Source: CAZPBO01 sp964584815
Lineage (GTDB): Bacteria; Planctomycetota; SKW154
Direction: 5' to 3'
DNA length: 39,200 nt
Assembly (NCBI GenBank): GCA_964584815.1
Contig: CAZPBO010000015.1
Span: forward strand, 1-39,200
Position numbers and translations under genes: made by a program. This document shows, in pieces, positions 25,376-32,665 of the stretch. Below the pieces are notes generated by a model. The model had not been told where the DNA came from, did no database searches, and worked only from the letters and a program-made list of their open reading frames with translations. Numbering within the stretch: position 1 is the stretch's first letter; each line of letters opens with the position of its first letter.

Positions 25376-26247
25376 ACAAGCGCCTCCGCTGCCCTCAACT
25401 TCGCGCTCCTCGCTCGCCGATTGACGGCAACCTCCTCAGCAGATGCCCTCACCACTTTTTTCGTCAGAATCTTTAGGACTCTTTCGGCGGCGTATCTCCT
25501 AATCCACTGCTTTATCAGCCTGTCCTCAAGGCTGTGATAGGATATGGCAACAAAGCGTCCGCCGGCAGCGAGCAGCGAAGGCAGCAGACGAAGGAGAGTT
25601 TCAAGATGCTGGAGTTCGCGGTTAACAGCGATGCGGAGCGCCTGAAAGAGGCGTGTGGCTGGATGCAAGCGTCCTCGGCGTGGTAGGACTTTTTCAACAA
25701 GCGATGATAGGTCGGCGGCGGATGTTATGCGTTGCTGCCGCAGCGCTTGATATATGCGAGATGCCAGAAAACGCGCCTTGCGCTCCTCCCCAAACTCCCG
25801 CAGAATCTCTTCAAGACGCCTCTGGCTCAACCTCTGTAGAAAACTTAAACAGTCAACCCCATCGCTGCGGTCAAAGCGCATATCCAGAACAGGCGAACTG
25901 AAGGAAAAACCTCTTTCGGGATGCTCAAGATGATAACTTGAAACACCAAGGTCAAGGAGAAGCCCCATCGCGCGCTCACCCCGTTCCTCAAGGAAAGCGT
26001 TGATGTCAGCATATGAGGCGTGAAGAAAGAAAACTCTGGGGTCAGAACCAAGCCTTTGCCGGGCTACTTCAAGAATTTCTGGGTCGCGGTCAACGCATAA
26101 AAGGAAAGCCTCCTGATGAAGGCTGTCCAGAATCGCCTCACTGTGTCCACCCTCGCCACAAGTTGCGTCAATATACAACCCAACACGGTTAGGCTGCAGA
26201 TAATGAATTACCTCCTTGAGCATAACCGGGCGATGGATGTAACGCAT
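25372..26247 (-). CDS. rsmH: 16S rRNA (cytosine(1402)-N(4))-methyltransferase RsmH
   Basis: RsmH (MraW) methylates N4 of C1402 in 16S rRNA with SAM. The start HRPVMLKEVIHYL, the SAM motif YIDATCGEGGHSEAIL, LLLDLGVSSYHLEHPERGFSF, and the C-terminal GGRFVAISYHSLEDRLIKQWI are all diagnostic. The frame is open to 26433, but the ATG at 26247 gives the normal N-terminus and 291 aa. It follows the 127-aa unknown gene by 13 bases and overlaps ftsL by ATGA. Its place right after mraZ is the classic dcw order, with one extra gene in between. Confidence 0.96.
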   Translation of the reverse strand: MRYIHRPVMLKEVIHYLQPNRVGLYIDATCGEGGHSEAILDSLHQEAFLLCVDRDPEILEVARQRLGSDPRVFFLHASYADINAFLEERGERAMGLLLDLGVSSYHLEHPERGFSFSSPVLDMRFDRSDGVDCLSFLQRLSQRRLEEILREFGEERKARFLASRIYQALRQQRITSAADLSSLVEKVLPRRGRLHPATRLFQALRIAVNRELQHLETLLRLLPSLLAAGGRFVAISYHSLEDRLIKQWIRRYAAERVLKILTKKVVRASAEEVAVNRRARSAKLRAAEALV

Positions 26248-26260
26248 CGCCCCACCCGCA

Positions 26261-26644
26261 TTATCCGACGATATCATCGGCACGCTCGGCGTCGCTGTGC
26301 GCCTCAACCTTGCTGGAACGGTGCATCCTGTCCAAATCGTCAAGCAGACGACGCAATTCGTCGCGCTCCCTCTTGCTGCGAACCACGCTCTCCATAGACT
26401 TGAGCATAAACCACACGGTGGGAGACACCTCAATCATAGCCTGTGTAGGGTTGAGAGTCCGCTGCATATGAGCACGCTGGGAAACTGTTCGCGCAACCCC
26501 AACAAAAACCCTCACAAACGACAAAAGGGTAGACTTCACCGTGCTTAAAATGCGCTCTCGCTCACTCCAGTCATGCGTGGACTCAAAACGCTTTACCGCA
26601 TCCCTCACCTCCACAAATTGCCTCGCACGCTCATCAGAAACCAT
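26261..26644 (-). CDS. Unknown helical protein between mraZ and rsmH
   Basis: I do not recognise this protein. From the ATG at 26644, which has AAGGAGGGAG upstream, it is 127 aa, mostly alpha-helical, highly charged and soluble. A Ser/Val-rich helix lies near residues 35-55 (LSTVKSTLLSFVRVFVGVA). The stretch ESVVRSKRERDELRRLLDDL near residue 90 looks like a coiled coil. The frame remains open to 26824 inside mraZ, but the strong ribosome binding site argues for the shorter form. The usual mraZ-rsmH pair is thus split by one gene, which points to a lineage-specific addition to the division operon. It could be a regulator or a division accessory, and nothing in the sequence decides. Confidence 0.65.
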   Translation of the reverse strand: MVSDERARQFVEVRDAVKRFESTHDWSERERILSTVKSTLLSFVRVFVGVARTVSQRAHMQRTLNPTQAMIEVSPTVWFMLKSMESVVRSKRERDELRRLLDDLDRMHRSSKVEAHSDAERADDIVG

Positions 26645-26730
26645 CCACTCCCTCCTTAAAACCAGCCTCAAAAACCATCTCTTATCTCCTAACCCGCCCA
26701 CCTTCAATTCGGCATCACACAAGCAACTCT

Positions 26731-27231
26731 TTACCCTTTTCCGCCCAATTCCCCGCGAGTCATCAGAAAACGATAATGCGGTGTCACTTCCTTCCTGAAC
26801 TTCTCCCACGCATCCTGACTCCAAATCTTCACCACCTCCACCATCCCCGCAACAATCACCCGCATGTCCCGCGAAAGCCCCGTTATGCGCAGAAGTCCTT
26901 CAGGTAGAACCACCCTGCCCTGCCCGTCTATCTTCAGAATCTTTGAGCAACCAACAAGATACTGAAAAGCGGCGACCCATCTGTCCGCCTGCTTCAACGA
27001 CTCCTCATCCAACCTCTCCTCGGTTATTTCTCTGAATCGCTCCACTTGCTGCCTCAACTCGTCCACCATCTTCGCAAACCACTCACGCGGCGCAAGAACC
27101 AAACAACCAACATAACGCCCATCAGGGAAAGCGTAAAACTCGCCTCCCAAAGCAGGTCTGAAGAGCGTGGGGATAACAATCCTTCCTTGTTTGTCAATCT
27201 GCGCCAGTTCGTGACCGCTTAAGACACCCAT
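26731..27231 (-). CDS. mraZ: Transcriptional regulator MraZ
   Basis: MraZ is a ring-forming DNA-binding protein that regulates its own dcw operon. Two AbrB-like (SpoVT) half-domains are visible: HELAQIDKQGRIVIPTLFRP near residue 7 and LKIDGQGRVVLPEGLLRITG near residue 100. Each has the DxxGRxxxP core, here DKQGRIVIP and DGQGRVVLP. The 166 aa are a little longer than the usual 140-150, with a tail rich in charged residues. It is the first gene of the long minus-strand run, preceded by a promoter and phased TGG boxes that probably are its own operator. Confidence 0.95.
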   Translation of the reverse strand: MGVLSGHELAQIDKQGRIVIPTLFRPALGGEFYAFPDGRYVGCLVLAPREWFAKMVDELRQQVERFREITEERLDEESLKQADRWVAAFQYLVGCSKILKIDGQGRVVLPEGLLRITGLSRDMRVIVAGMVEVVKIWSQDAWEKFRKEVTPHYRFLMTRGELGGKG

Positions 27232-27246
27232 TTTAGCGCCTGCATC

Positions 27247-27309
27247 CCATCAAAATCCATTATCTGGAACCATAATCCATCTGAAGGAATAATCAACCAC
27301 GCAACGCCA
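27247..27309 (-). promoter_or_regulatory. Phased TGG boxes, probable MraZ operator
   Basis: On the minus strand TGG triplets occur with first (plus-strand CCA) coordinates 27247, 27257, 27277, 27297 and 27307, all in one 10-bp register. The two empty slots at 27267 and 27287 both read TTC on the minus strand. The box nearest to the gene is TGGGA. E. coli MraZ binds TGGGN repeats with 5-bp spacers (10-bp period), so this array has the expected geometry. One further TGG at 27270 is out of register. The array spans the promoter spacer, the start site and the leader of mraZ. Confidence 0.65.
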
Positions 27310-27317
27310 TATGTCAA
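27289..27317 (-). promoter_or_regulatory. Promoter of the mraZ-dcw operon
   Basis: On the minus strand a perfect -35 TTGACA (27317-27312) is separated by exactly 17 bases from GATTAT (27294-27289), a 4-of-6 match to the -10 consensus. An A/T tract AAAAAATTTTTT (27325-27336) lies just upstream, where an UP element would sit. Expected transcription start is near 27282, giving a leader of about 50 bases before the mraZ ATG. Confidence 0.75.
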
Positions 27318-27577
27318 GGGGCAGAAAAAATTTTTTGTGCCATCCCTAACCTGTGTTGTCACACAGGGTTACAAACACGCGCATCTGTGCTCTCCCCAAA
27401 ACTTTCCGCCACCATTCCCCATCCCTTACCCACCTATAACCACAGCCCTCACAATCCCTTGTTAAAATGAGGTTTAGCAGGCATGCAGCGCAAAACAGAC
27501 GCCCCAGACAGGAGTTATGCAGAAGATGTAAACCAATCGCTGTCAAAATGGGATATTGGTAAGGCTATCCCTAATCA

Positions 27578-27612
27578 GCCATTATAGAACAAGGGATTCA
27601 CGACATAATGGC
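27578..27612. repeat. Inverted repeat downstream of the HD-domain gene
   Basis: Perfect 8-bp arms GCCATTAT and ATAATGGC flank a 19-base loop immediately after the HD-gene stop. It could form a hairpin at the 3' end of that transcript. Without a U-tract it is not a standard intrinsic terminator. Confidence 0.45.
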
Positions 27613-27615
27613 ATG

Positions 27616-28452
27616 CTATTTTCTGCGTCGTAGGATATAGTCTATGGCTTCCTGTTTTGTTTTCACCTTTCCCTGGAGGGCGAGGAGGTCAATTTCTCTG
27701 ACGGCGCGGACGGCTTCTTCAGCAGAGAGTCCAAGTTTTCTGGCGGCGGCGACAGATAATGGGTGCGACCACCGCTTCGGAGCAGGGGTGCGGCGCAGAA
27801 TCTTCGCCACTTTGCGGACATAGTTGAGGTCTTCTGTATCGCCGTGGCTGGCGGCTATGTCGGCTTCCCAGATTTTAAGGAGAGGCTCAAAATATGGGGA
27901 TGAGAGGAGACGGGCAAGACGAGGAAGGCGCATCTTTCTCACATCAAGCAGCAGCATATGGTTTTTGCAGACGAAAGTTGCAAGTTCTGTAATGTGGGGT
28001 GGCATAAGGAGTCGCCGTGCCAGTGACTGGATTATCTCAACGCCGAAGGTGTTATGCTGATTGAAGCGGATGCGGTCTGTGATTGCGAATGTATGTGGTT
28101 TTGCGACATCGTGTAGGAGGGCGGCGACGGCTTGTGCGCAGGTCGGTTTTTTCAAGTTGGCGACTGTTAGGAGAGTGTGACGGAAGGCGTCGCCTTCAGG
28201 GTGAAAAGCGTCTGGTTGCAGCACACCTACAAGGCGTGCGACCTCTGGGAAGACGGAAGCCAGAAAGCCTTTTTGCGCCATCAACTCAAGCGCCTTGTGC
28301 CGCTTTTTGTGCGTTAAAGCCTTACACAGAAGGTTCCAGAACTGTGTGGACTGCTCTTTTGAAATGCGCACAAGACTGCCTTTCCAGTGTGGCGGCTCAT
28401 CTCCACCATCAAGGAACATCAAAAGTTTCCGCAGCCAATCAGCCTCTTTCAT
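27616..28452 (-). CDS. HD-domain protein resembling the C-terminal half of CCA-adding enzymes
   Basis: The 278-aa protein contains an HD phosphohydrolase domain with DAFRHTLLTVANL, ALLHDVAKPHTF (the HD pair) and NQHNTFGVEIIQSLARRL. Its C-terminal helices (ITELATFVCKNHMLL and HGDTEDLNYVRKVAKIL) resemble the region after the catalytic head in tRNA nucleotidyltransferase/poly(A) polymerase proteins. The nucleotidyltransferase head (GGxxRD motif) is missing: the N-terminal about 60 residues are a short helical part only. It may be a stand-alone phosphatase or phosphodiesterase acting on nucleotides or RNA ends. Metal binding is expected from the HD motif. It is divergent from the secreted-protein gene, with 51 bases between. 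Confidence 0.75.
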   Translation of the reverse strand: MKEADWLRKLLMFLDGGDEPPHWKGSLVRISKEQSTQFWNLLCKALTHKKRHKALELMAQKGFLASVFPEVARLVGVLQPDAFHPEGDAFRHTLLTVANLKKPTCAQAVAALLHDVAKPHTFAITDRIRFNQHNTFGVEIIQSLARRLLMPPHITELATFVCKNHMLLLDVRKMRLPRLARLLSSPYFEPLLKIWEADIAASHGDTEDLNYVRKVAKILRRTPAPKRWSHPLSVAAARKLGLSAEEAVRAVREIDLLALQGKVKTKQEAIDYILRRRK

Positions 28453-28503
28453 ATCTGTATCCGTCTGCAGTAGCGTATTATTATAGTGAATGGGAGTTGG
28501 CAG

Positions 28504-29913
28504 ATGGTCAGGTTTGTTTCTGTTCTGTTTTTTGTTGTGTTTGTGATGCGGATTTTTGGAGGCAGCCCGAACGGTGGTTCTGGGGGGACGGAGCGAGTTG
28601 AGCGTTTATGGAAAGGGGTGAGGGTGGTTCTTGAAGGACACTCGCTACGCAACCCTCTGGTGCAAAGGGTTGCCCCTGACAAGGTTATGTTGATTGTGGT
28701 GGGTGAGAAAGGCAAGGGGTTGCGTGCGACCGTGAAGCGGGTTGACAAGGTGCTTGGGCGGTGTGATGGGAGTGGGCGTTTTTTGGTGGCGGCGGATGGA
28801 GAGATAGTTGAGGTTGTGGCGGCAGGTTATGAGCCTGTGATTTTGAGGGCGGAACCTGGCGGCACGGTTCGTCGGGTGCGGATGAGGAGAGCGCGATGGA
28901 AGCGCTTCATTGCGGCGGTTGCGTGTTCAGGAAAGCCACGCATAGTAGCGGCACCGTTTTCTGTGGTTGAGAAGGAGAGTATTTTACGGTGTTCGGACGA
29001 CTGGCGAAGCCGCAACTACATTTTGCAGGTCTTCAACGCTCTTGAAAGACGGGGCAAGGTGCCGAAGGTCTCTCTGCCTGCGGGGCGTCTTAAGATTGCG
29101 GTTTACGAGGGTGCGGTGCTGGCGGGGGATGGAGGATGGGTGCGTGTTGAGGGGGAAGGTGTGGTGGCGGCTGCGGTATGGGTTGAGGGGGAGTTTCTGC
29201 GGCGGTTTGCGACGCCACAGGGATGTGGTGTTCAGTTTGGGAAACCGCGCGTTGATGTTTCGTGGATACGCGGCAGTTTATGGCATCTGCAGAACGAAAC
29301 GCTATGGCAACTGATGCACCGAATTGGCGGCGTCAAATCGGTGACGATAGTGGCGCTGGACAGGAGTTTTCTTCTGTCCAACTGGCTTGGGAAAGGTGGA
29401 CCGCTTGCTACGAAACTGCGTGATGCGCTGCGCCTGATAAAGGGTGCTGGACTGAAGGTGGGTTTTGTGTTAGGCGGAACACGACAGCCATTGGAGAAGT
29501 GCCGCGGGGATTTGAGGCGCCATTTTGCGGTGCTGAAACGCGCAAAGCCTGTTTATGTGGTGGTGGACAGGGTCAGGGCGGCTGATGCGGTGGCGTTTGT
29601 TCAGGAGGTGCGTGCGGTTTTCGGTGCGCTACCACTCGGCGTCACACTTGATATGCTCCACACCGCAGGACCTTATGCGCGTTCTGTTATAGGATATGCG
29701 GATTTTGTTGTTGTTCGTTGCGGGCAGGACATAAGTGGTGTTTCCCGCATTGCGAAGGGGTTGCGACACCTGTGGCGCGGCGGATATGCTGTTTTTGCTC
29801 CCGCCGCAGTAAACCGCAACAAACTCTACAATCTCATCAAGGAGGCGAAGCGACTCGGGATGGGGGTTGTCTTATGGGGTGACCTGCCTGACTGGTTGAG
29901 GAAGAAGCGTTAA
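28504..29913 (+). CDS. Unknown secreted protein, beta-sandwich plus barrel-like C-terminus
   Basis: I do not recognise this 469-aa protein. It begins with a signal peptide (MVRFVSVLFFVVFVMRIFGG). Residues about 75-125 resemble a carboxypeptidase-regulatory or PEGA-like beta domain (VVAAGYEPVILRAEPGGTV). From about residue 265 the pattern of strand-helix repeats (SVTIVALDRSFLLSNW, GLKVGFVLGGT, AKPVYVVVDRV, LPLGVTLDML, ADFVVVRCGQD, MGVVLWGDL) suggests a TIM-barrel like that of some glycoside hydrolases. No catalytic pair can be named. The ATG at 28504 has GGGAG at 8 bases. It overlaps the AAA gene end by 4 bases convergently. Confidence 0.7.
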   Translation: MVRFVSVLFFVVFVMRIFGGSPNGGSGGTERVERLWKGVRVVLEGHSLRNPLVQRVAPDKVMLIVVGEKGKGLRATVKRVDKVLGRCDGSGRFLVAADGEIVEVVAAGYEPVILRAEPGGTVRRVRMRRARWKRFIAAVACSGKPRIVAAPFSVVEKESILRCSDDWRSRNYILQVFNALERRGKVPKVSLPAGRLKIAVYEGAVLAGDGGWVRVEGEGVVAAAVWVEGEFLRRFATPQGCGVQFGKPRVDVSWIRGSLWHLQNETLWQLMHRIGGVKSVTIVALDRSFLLSNWLGKGGPLATKLRDALRLIKGAGLKVGFVLGGTRQPLEKCRGDLRRHFAVLKRAKPVYVVVDRVRAADAVAFVQEVRAVFGALPLGVTLDMLHTAGPYARSVIGYADFVVVRCGQDISGVSRIAKGLRHLWRGGYAVFAPAAVNRNKLYNLIKEAKRLGMGVVLWGDLPDWLRKKR

Positions 29914-31010
29914 TGGATTTTGCGCCAAGCCTCATAACGCTTGAGTATGTCGGGGGTGACGGACGGTTTGACGCGCTGCAGTGCTGCGAGGATATCTTTT
30001 ATGGATATAGGGCGTTCTGTGCCTGTCTGGACGGCTTCAAGGAAGACGGCTTGTGCGGCGTGTTCGCATATTGCGCGGATATCAGCGCCGGAATAGCCTT
30101 CCGTGCGGCGTGCCAACTCGGCATAGTCCACATCGTCGGATGTGTAGCGCTCCTTCAGTTGGAGTTGGAAGATTTTCGCCCTCGCAGTCTCATCAGGCAG
30201 TCCCACATATATCTTCTCATCAAATCTGCCGGGGCGCAACATCGCGGGGTCAATGAGCCAGGGCTCGTTGGTGGCGGCGACAAACAATATCGGATTGCCG
30301 CTTCTGAACCCCTCCAACTCCGCCAGGAACTGTGGCACCACACGCGCCATAACGGAAGATTGGGTGGAGCGTCGTCGCGGAACCAGCGCTTCCACCTCAT
30401 CTATGAAGACGACACTTAGAGGATTTTTGCGCGCGTCCTCAAACAGCGCCGCAACATTTTTCTCCGCCTCGCCCACCCATTTGGACAGCACATCGCTTGG
30501 TTTGACCGTATAAAACGGCGCGTTCACCTCGTTTGCCACCGCTTTTGCCAGCATCGTCTTACCCGTCCCAGGCGGTCCGTAAAGCAGCAGACCGCCACCC
30601 AGACGCATCCCATATTTTTTCGCCATCTGGGGGTTCTTTAAGGGATGCACCACCTTAACCATAATGGCGGTTTTGGCTTCCTCAAGTCCTGCGATGTCGT
30701 CAAAAGTGATGTCGGGTTTTTCGCGGACAACAAATTTGGCGGCACGCCCACCTTCCTGCTCCGCCATCTCCCGTCGCCCCTCATCAGAAACCGCCTGCAC
30801 ACGCTTGCTTAAACTCTTCGCCTGCTCTATCAGCGAATTGGCGTTGCGTATCCGCATCTCGCGTATCCTACCTGTGGAACGCTCCGCCATCTTAAGCAAG
30901 AATTCTGCGGCTTTCAGCATCTGCCGCCGCGCCTCCTCCACATCCCCTCTCCTCAACGCCGCCACCGCCGCATCCTTGCTCTCCTGAAATCCCTCTACAA
31001 GGTGACGCAT
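29910..31010 (-). CDS. Vps4/katanin-like AAA ATPase with MIT-like N-terminus
   Basis: This single-AAA ATPase of 366 aa belongs with the Vps4/spastin/katanin/CdvC clade, which forms hexamers that pull substrates through a pore. Residues 1-75 are a three-helix, MIT-like segment (MRHLVEGFQESKDAAVAALR and so on). Walker A is GPPGTGKT (145-152), Walker B VVFIDEVE (200-207), the pore loop SKWVGEAEK (176-184), sensor AATNEP (246-251), and arginines LRPGRFD (258-264). The C-terminus SVTPDILKRYEAWRKIH resembles the final helix of Vps4-type proteins. The ATG at 31010 has GAGGG upstream; the frame reaches 31124 inside the preceding gene. No Snf7/ESCRT-III gene is in the window. A general bacterial AAA protease role is excluded by the lack of a peptidase domain. 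Confidence 0.85.
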   Translation of the reverse strand: MRHLVEGFQESKDAAVAALRRGDVEEARRQMLKAAEFLLKMAERSTGRIREMRIRNANSLIEQAKSLSKRVQAVSDEGRREMAEQEGGRAAKFVVREKPDITFDDIAGLEEAKTAIMVKVVHPLKNPQMAKKYGMRLGGGLLLYGPPGTGKTMLAKAVANEVNAPFYTVKPSDVLSKWVGEAEKNVAALFEDARKNPLSVVFIDEVEALVPRRRSTQSSVMARVVPQFLAELEGFRSGNPILFVAATNEPWLIDPAMLRPGRFDEKIYVGLPDETARAKIFQLQLKERYTSDDVDYAELARRTEGYSGADIRAICEHAAQAVFLEAVQTGTERPISIKDILAALQRVKPSVTPDILKRYEAWRKIH

Positions 31011-31020
31011 CGCTATACCC

Positions 31021-31761
31021 TCAATTGGAAAAACGCTTGAACCTCCCCTCAATGCGCCTAAACGCCGCATAAAGCAGCGCCAGCGCAAAAACAGCAGCGC
31101 CAAAGAACGCCACCCACCATCCAAAAACGCCGCCTGAAAGCCTCAACCAGAACCATTTTGCACAAAAAAACGCTCCCCATAAAGCATATTTTGTTATGCG
31201 CGATGCCACCCTGTTGCGCAACGCCACCTCGCCTGACCAGACAAAAAGTAATGTCCTTCGTGAGAGGAGACGCCAGAAGCGCGGCAGAAGACGGTTTGGG
31301 GTCTCGGTGCAGAACGCTTGCCAGTCGGTTGCAAACGCTGCCGATAACTCCGCCTCCTCTCTGCGTATCCGCCGCAAATAGTGGAAGACAGAAAACGGCA
31401 AAAAGAGAACAAACGCCGCAAGAACCGGCGGATTTATGGCAACTCCGTTGAGTGAGACAGCAACAGCAACCTTTGCGTCGCAGGGAAGCGCCAGTCCTGC
31501 GCCTGCCAGAAGGAAAAAGGCGGTGTTGGCAAATATCACACCACAATAGACGGGGTTGCGCACAAGCGCATATGGACCGCCGACCGCCAACTCTTCCTTG
31601 CGCCGAAGCAGTCCATACGACCAAAAGATGAGCGCCTCAGAGAGAAGCAGCAGAATAGCCCCTGCAATAAAGAGCGGCGTTAGGGGGGTTCCGGCAAGGA
31701 ACAAAAACAGCAAGTAGAGGCGTCGGATGCGGGATGCGGGCTTCGCCGGCAGCAACTTCAC
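31021..31761 (-). CDS. Isoprenylcysteine methyltransferase-like membrane protein
   Basis: The 246-aa protein has several membrane helices and the ICMT/PEMT-type core: GPYALVRNPVYCGVI near residue 82 and RRIRREEAELSAAFATDWQAFC near residue 130, equivalent to the family pattern with GPYxxxRHPxY and the EExxL...F motif. In place of the common RHPMY it has RNPVY. Bacterial members may methylate lipids or membrane-bound substrates, and the substrate here is unknown. A C-terminal extension with two more hydrophobic stretches is present (about residues 190-235). Its start overlaps the YhaM-like gene stop (ATGA) and it is followed 10 bases later by the AAA gene. Confidence 0.75.
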   Translation of the reverse strand: MKLLPAKPASRIRRLYLLFLFLAGTPLTPLFIAGAILLLLSEALIFWSYGLLRRKEELAVGGPYALVRNPVYCGVIFANTAFFLLAGAGLALPCDAKVAVAVSLNGVAINPPVLAAFVLFLPFSVFHYLRRIRREEAELSAAFATDWQAFCTETPNRLLPRFWRLLSRRTLLFVWSGEVALRNRVASRITKYALWGAFFCAKWFWLRLSGGVFGWWVAFFGAAVFALALLYAAFRRIEGRFKRFSN

Positions 31762-32663
31762 TTGTCTTCTCCCACCATAATGTAGCGCCCAAGTGCGTCG
31801 TTGTAGCGCCAGCCGCTGCCACCTGACTCAAAATATATCGCAACCCGCGAGTCAACCATATCAGCATAGTGGAGCAACTCCGCCTCCGCAATCGCCGGCT
31901 CAACAGGAGACCCCCACTCCTTCCGTCCGTGATGGGAGAGGATAAGATGCTCAAGGAGCAGTCGTGTGTCGGCTGGAATTCCTACCTCACGCGCTCTGCG
32001 TGACACCTCCTGCGCACCCAACACCACATGCCCCACAAGACGCCCTGCACTAGTCTTGTCCAATCGTGGGAAAAGTTTGTATTCCCAGACCTTTCCGACA
32101 TCGTGGAGAAGCGCGGCGGTCACAAGCAGGTCCCGCCTGAGACGGGGATATATGGCGCAGGCGGCACGGCACAGCCGCGCGACACCCAGCGTGTGGAACA
32201 AAAGCCCGCCTTCGTAAGCCTGATGAACGCTTTTGGCAGCCGGCGCGCGCCTAAATGCCTCCCAGAAACTTCTGTCCTCAAAAAAGGAGCACAAAAGCCT
32301 TCCCAGAACGCCCGGCACACTTTTGACAATCCGCTTAAACTGCTCCTCGGCTTCGGCGATGTCAAAACGCCCCTTCGGAACGAACCGCTCCCTATCCACC
32401 TGTTCTGTCACCGCCGCCATACGCCCCACCTCAACCCACAAACTTCCCCACACATCCACCACTCTACCTGTGACTTCAACAACGGTGCCGTTTTGAGGGG
32501 TAACATCCCCACCGTAGCGTGCCCGCATCTTGCCGCTGTCATCCGCCAACCAAAAGTAGAGCGCCCCGCCCTTCATACGCCGCGGCCACAACAGCACAAA
32601 CCTACCCTTTACCTCATCTCCCACACCGCACTCCGAAAGCCTTTTTTGCGCATCCGTTGCCAA
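31758..32663 (-). CDS. YhaM-like 3'-5' exoribonuclease (OB-fold plus HD domain)
   Basis: The 301-aa product has an N-terminal OB fold (about residues 15-90, GALYFWLADDSGKMRARYGG) and a C-terminal HD domain with VHQAYEGGLLFHTL (H147, H157), ALLHDVGK (H187, D188) and HLILSHHGRKEWGSPVEP near residue 235. This architecture is that of YhaM, an exoribonuclease of RNA or ssDNA 3' ends in Gram-positive bacteria. The start is TTG at 32663 with GGAGG 7 bases upstream, right after the tatA stop. It is the second gene in the tatA-yhaM-ICMT-AAA operon. Confidence 0.88.
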   Translation of the reverse strand: MATDAQKRLSECGVGDEVKGRFVLLWPRRMKGGALYFWLADDSGKMRARYGGDVTPQNGTVVEVTGRVVDVWGSLWVEVGRMAAVTEQVDRERFVPKGRFDIAEAEEQFKRIVKSVPGVLGRLLCSFFEDRSFWEAFRRAPAAKSVHQAYEGGLLFHTLGVARLCRAACAIYPRLRRDLLVTAALLHDVGKVWEYKLFPRLDKTSAGRLVGHVVLGAQEVSRRAREVGIPADTRLLLEHLILSHHGRKEWGSPVEPAIAEAELLHYADMVDSRVAIYFESGGSGWRYNDALGRYIMVGEDK

Positions 32664-32665
32664 CC

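Larger units (their letters stand above)
27232..27615. other. Non-coding region between the HD-domain gene and mraZ
   Basis: This 384-base gap has no convincing gene. Nearest to mraZ it holds the promoter, TGG array and A/T tract listed separately. Further up are a 7-bp perfect inverted repeat CCTGTGT/ACACAGG (27350-27356 and 27361-27367, loop TGTC), GGGATA/TATCCC (27550-27555 and 27566-27571) and GCCATTAT/ATAATGGC (27578-27585 and 27605-27612). The motif TATCCCTAA or CATCCCTAA occurs at both ends of the gap. I found no tRNA, and the RNase P signature sequences are absent. A structured RNA or an HD-gene terminator is possible. No T-run follows the hairpins. Confidence 0.6.

Noticed and set aside
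27346..27546. 66-codon minus-strand frame in the non-coding gap
   Set aside because: No ribosome binding site, no recognisable domain and it runs across an inverted repeat. I treat the gap as non-coding.
27350..27612. RNase P RNA gene
   Set aside because: The conserved GAGGAAAGTCC and ACAGAA-type signatures are absent, and the length is too short.
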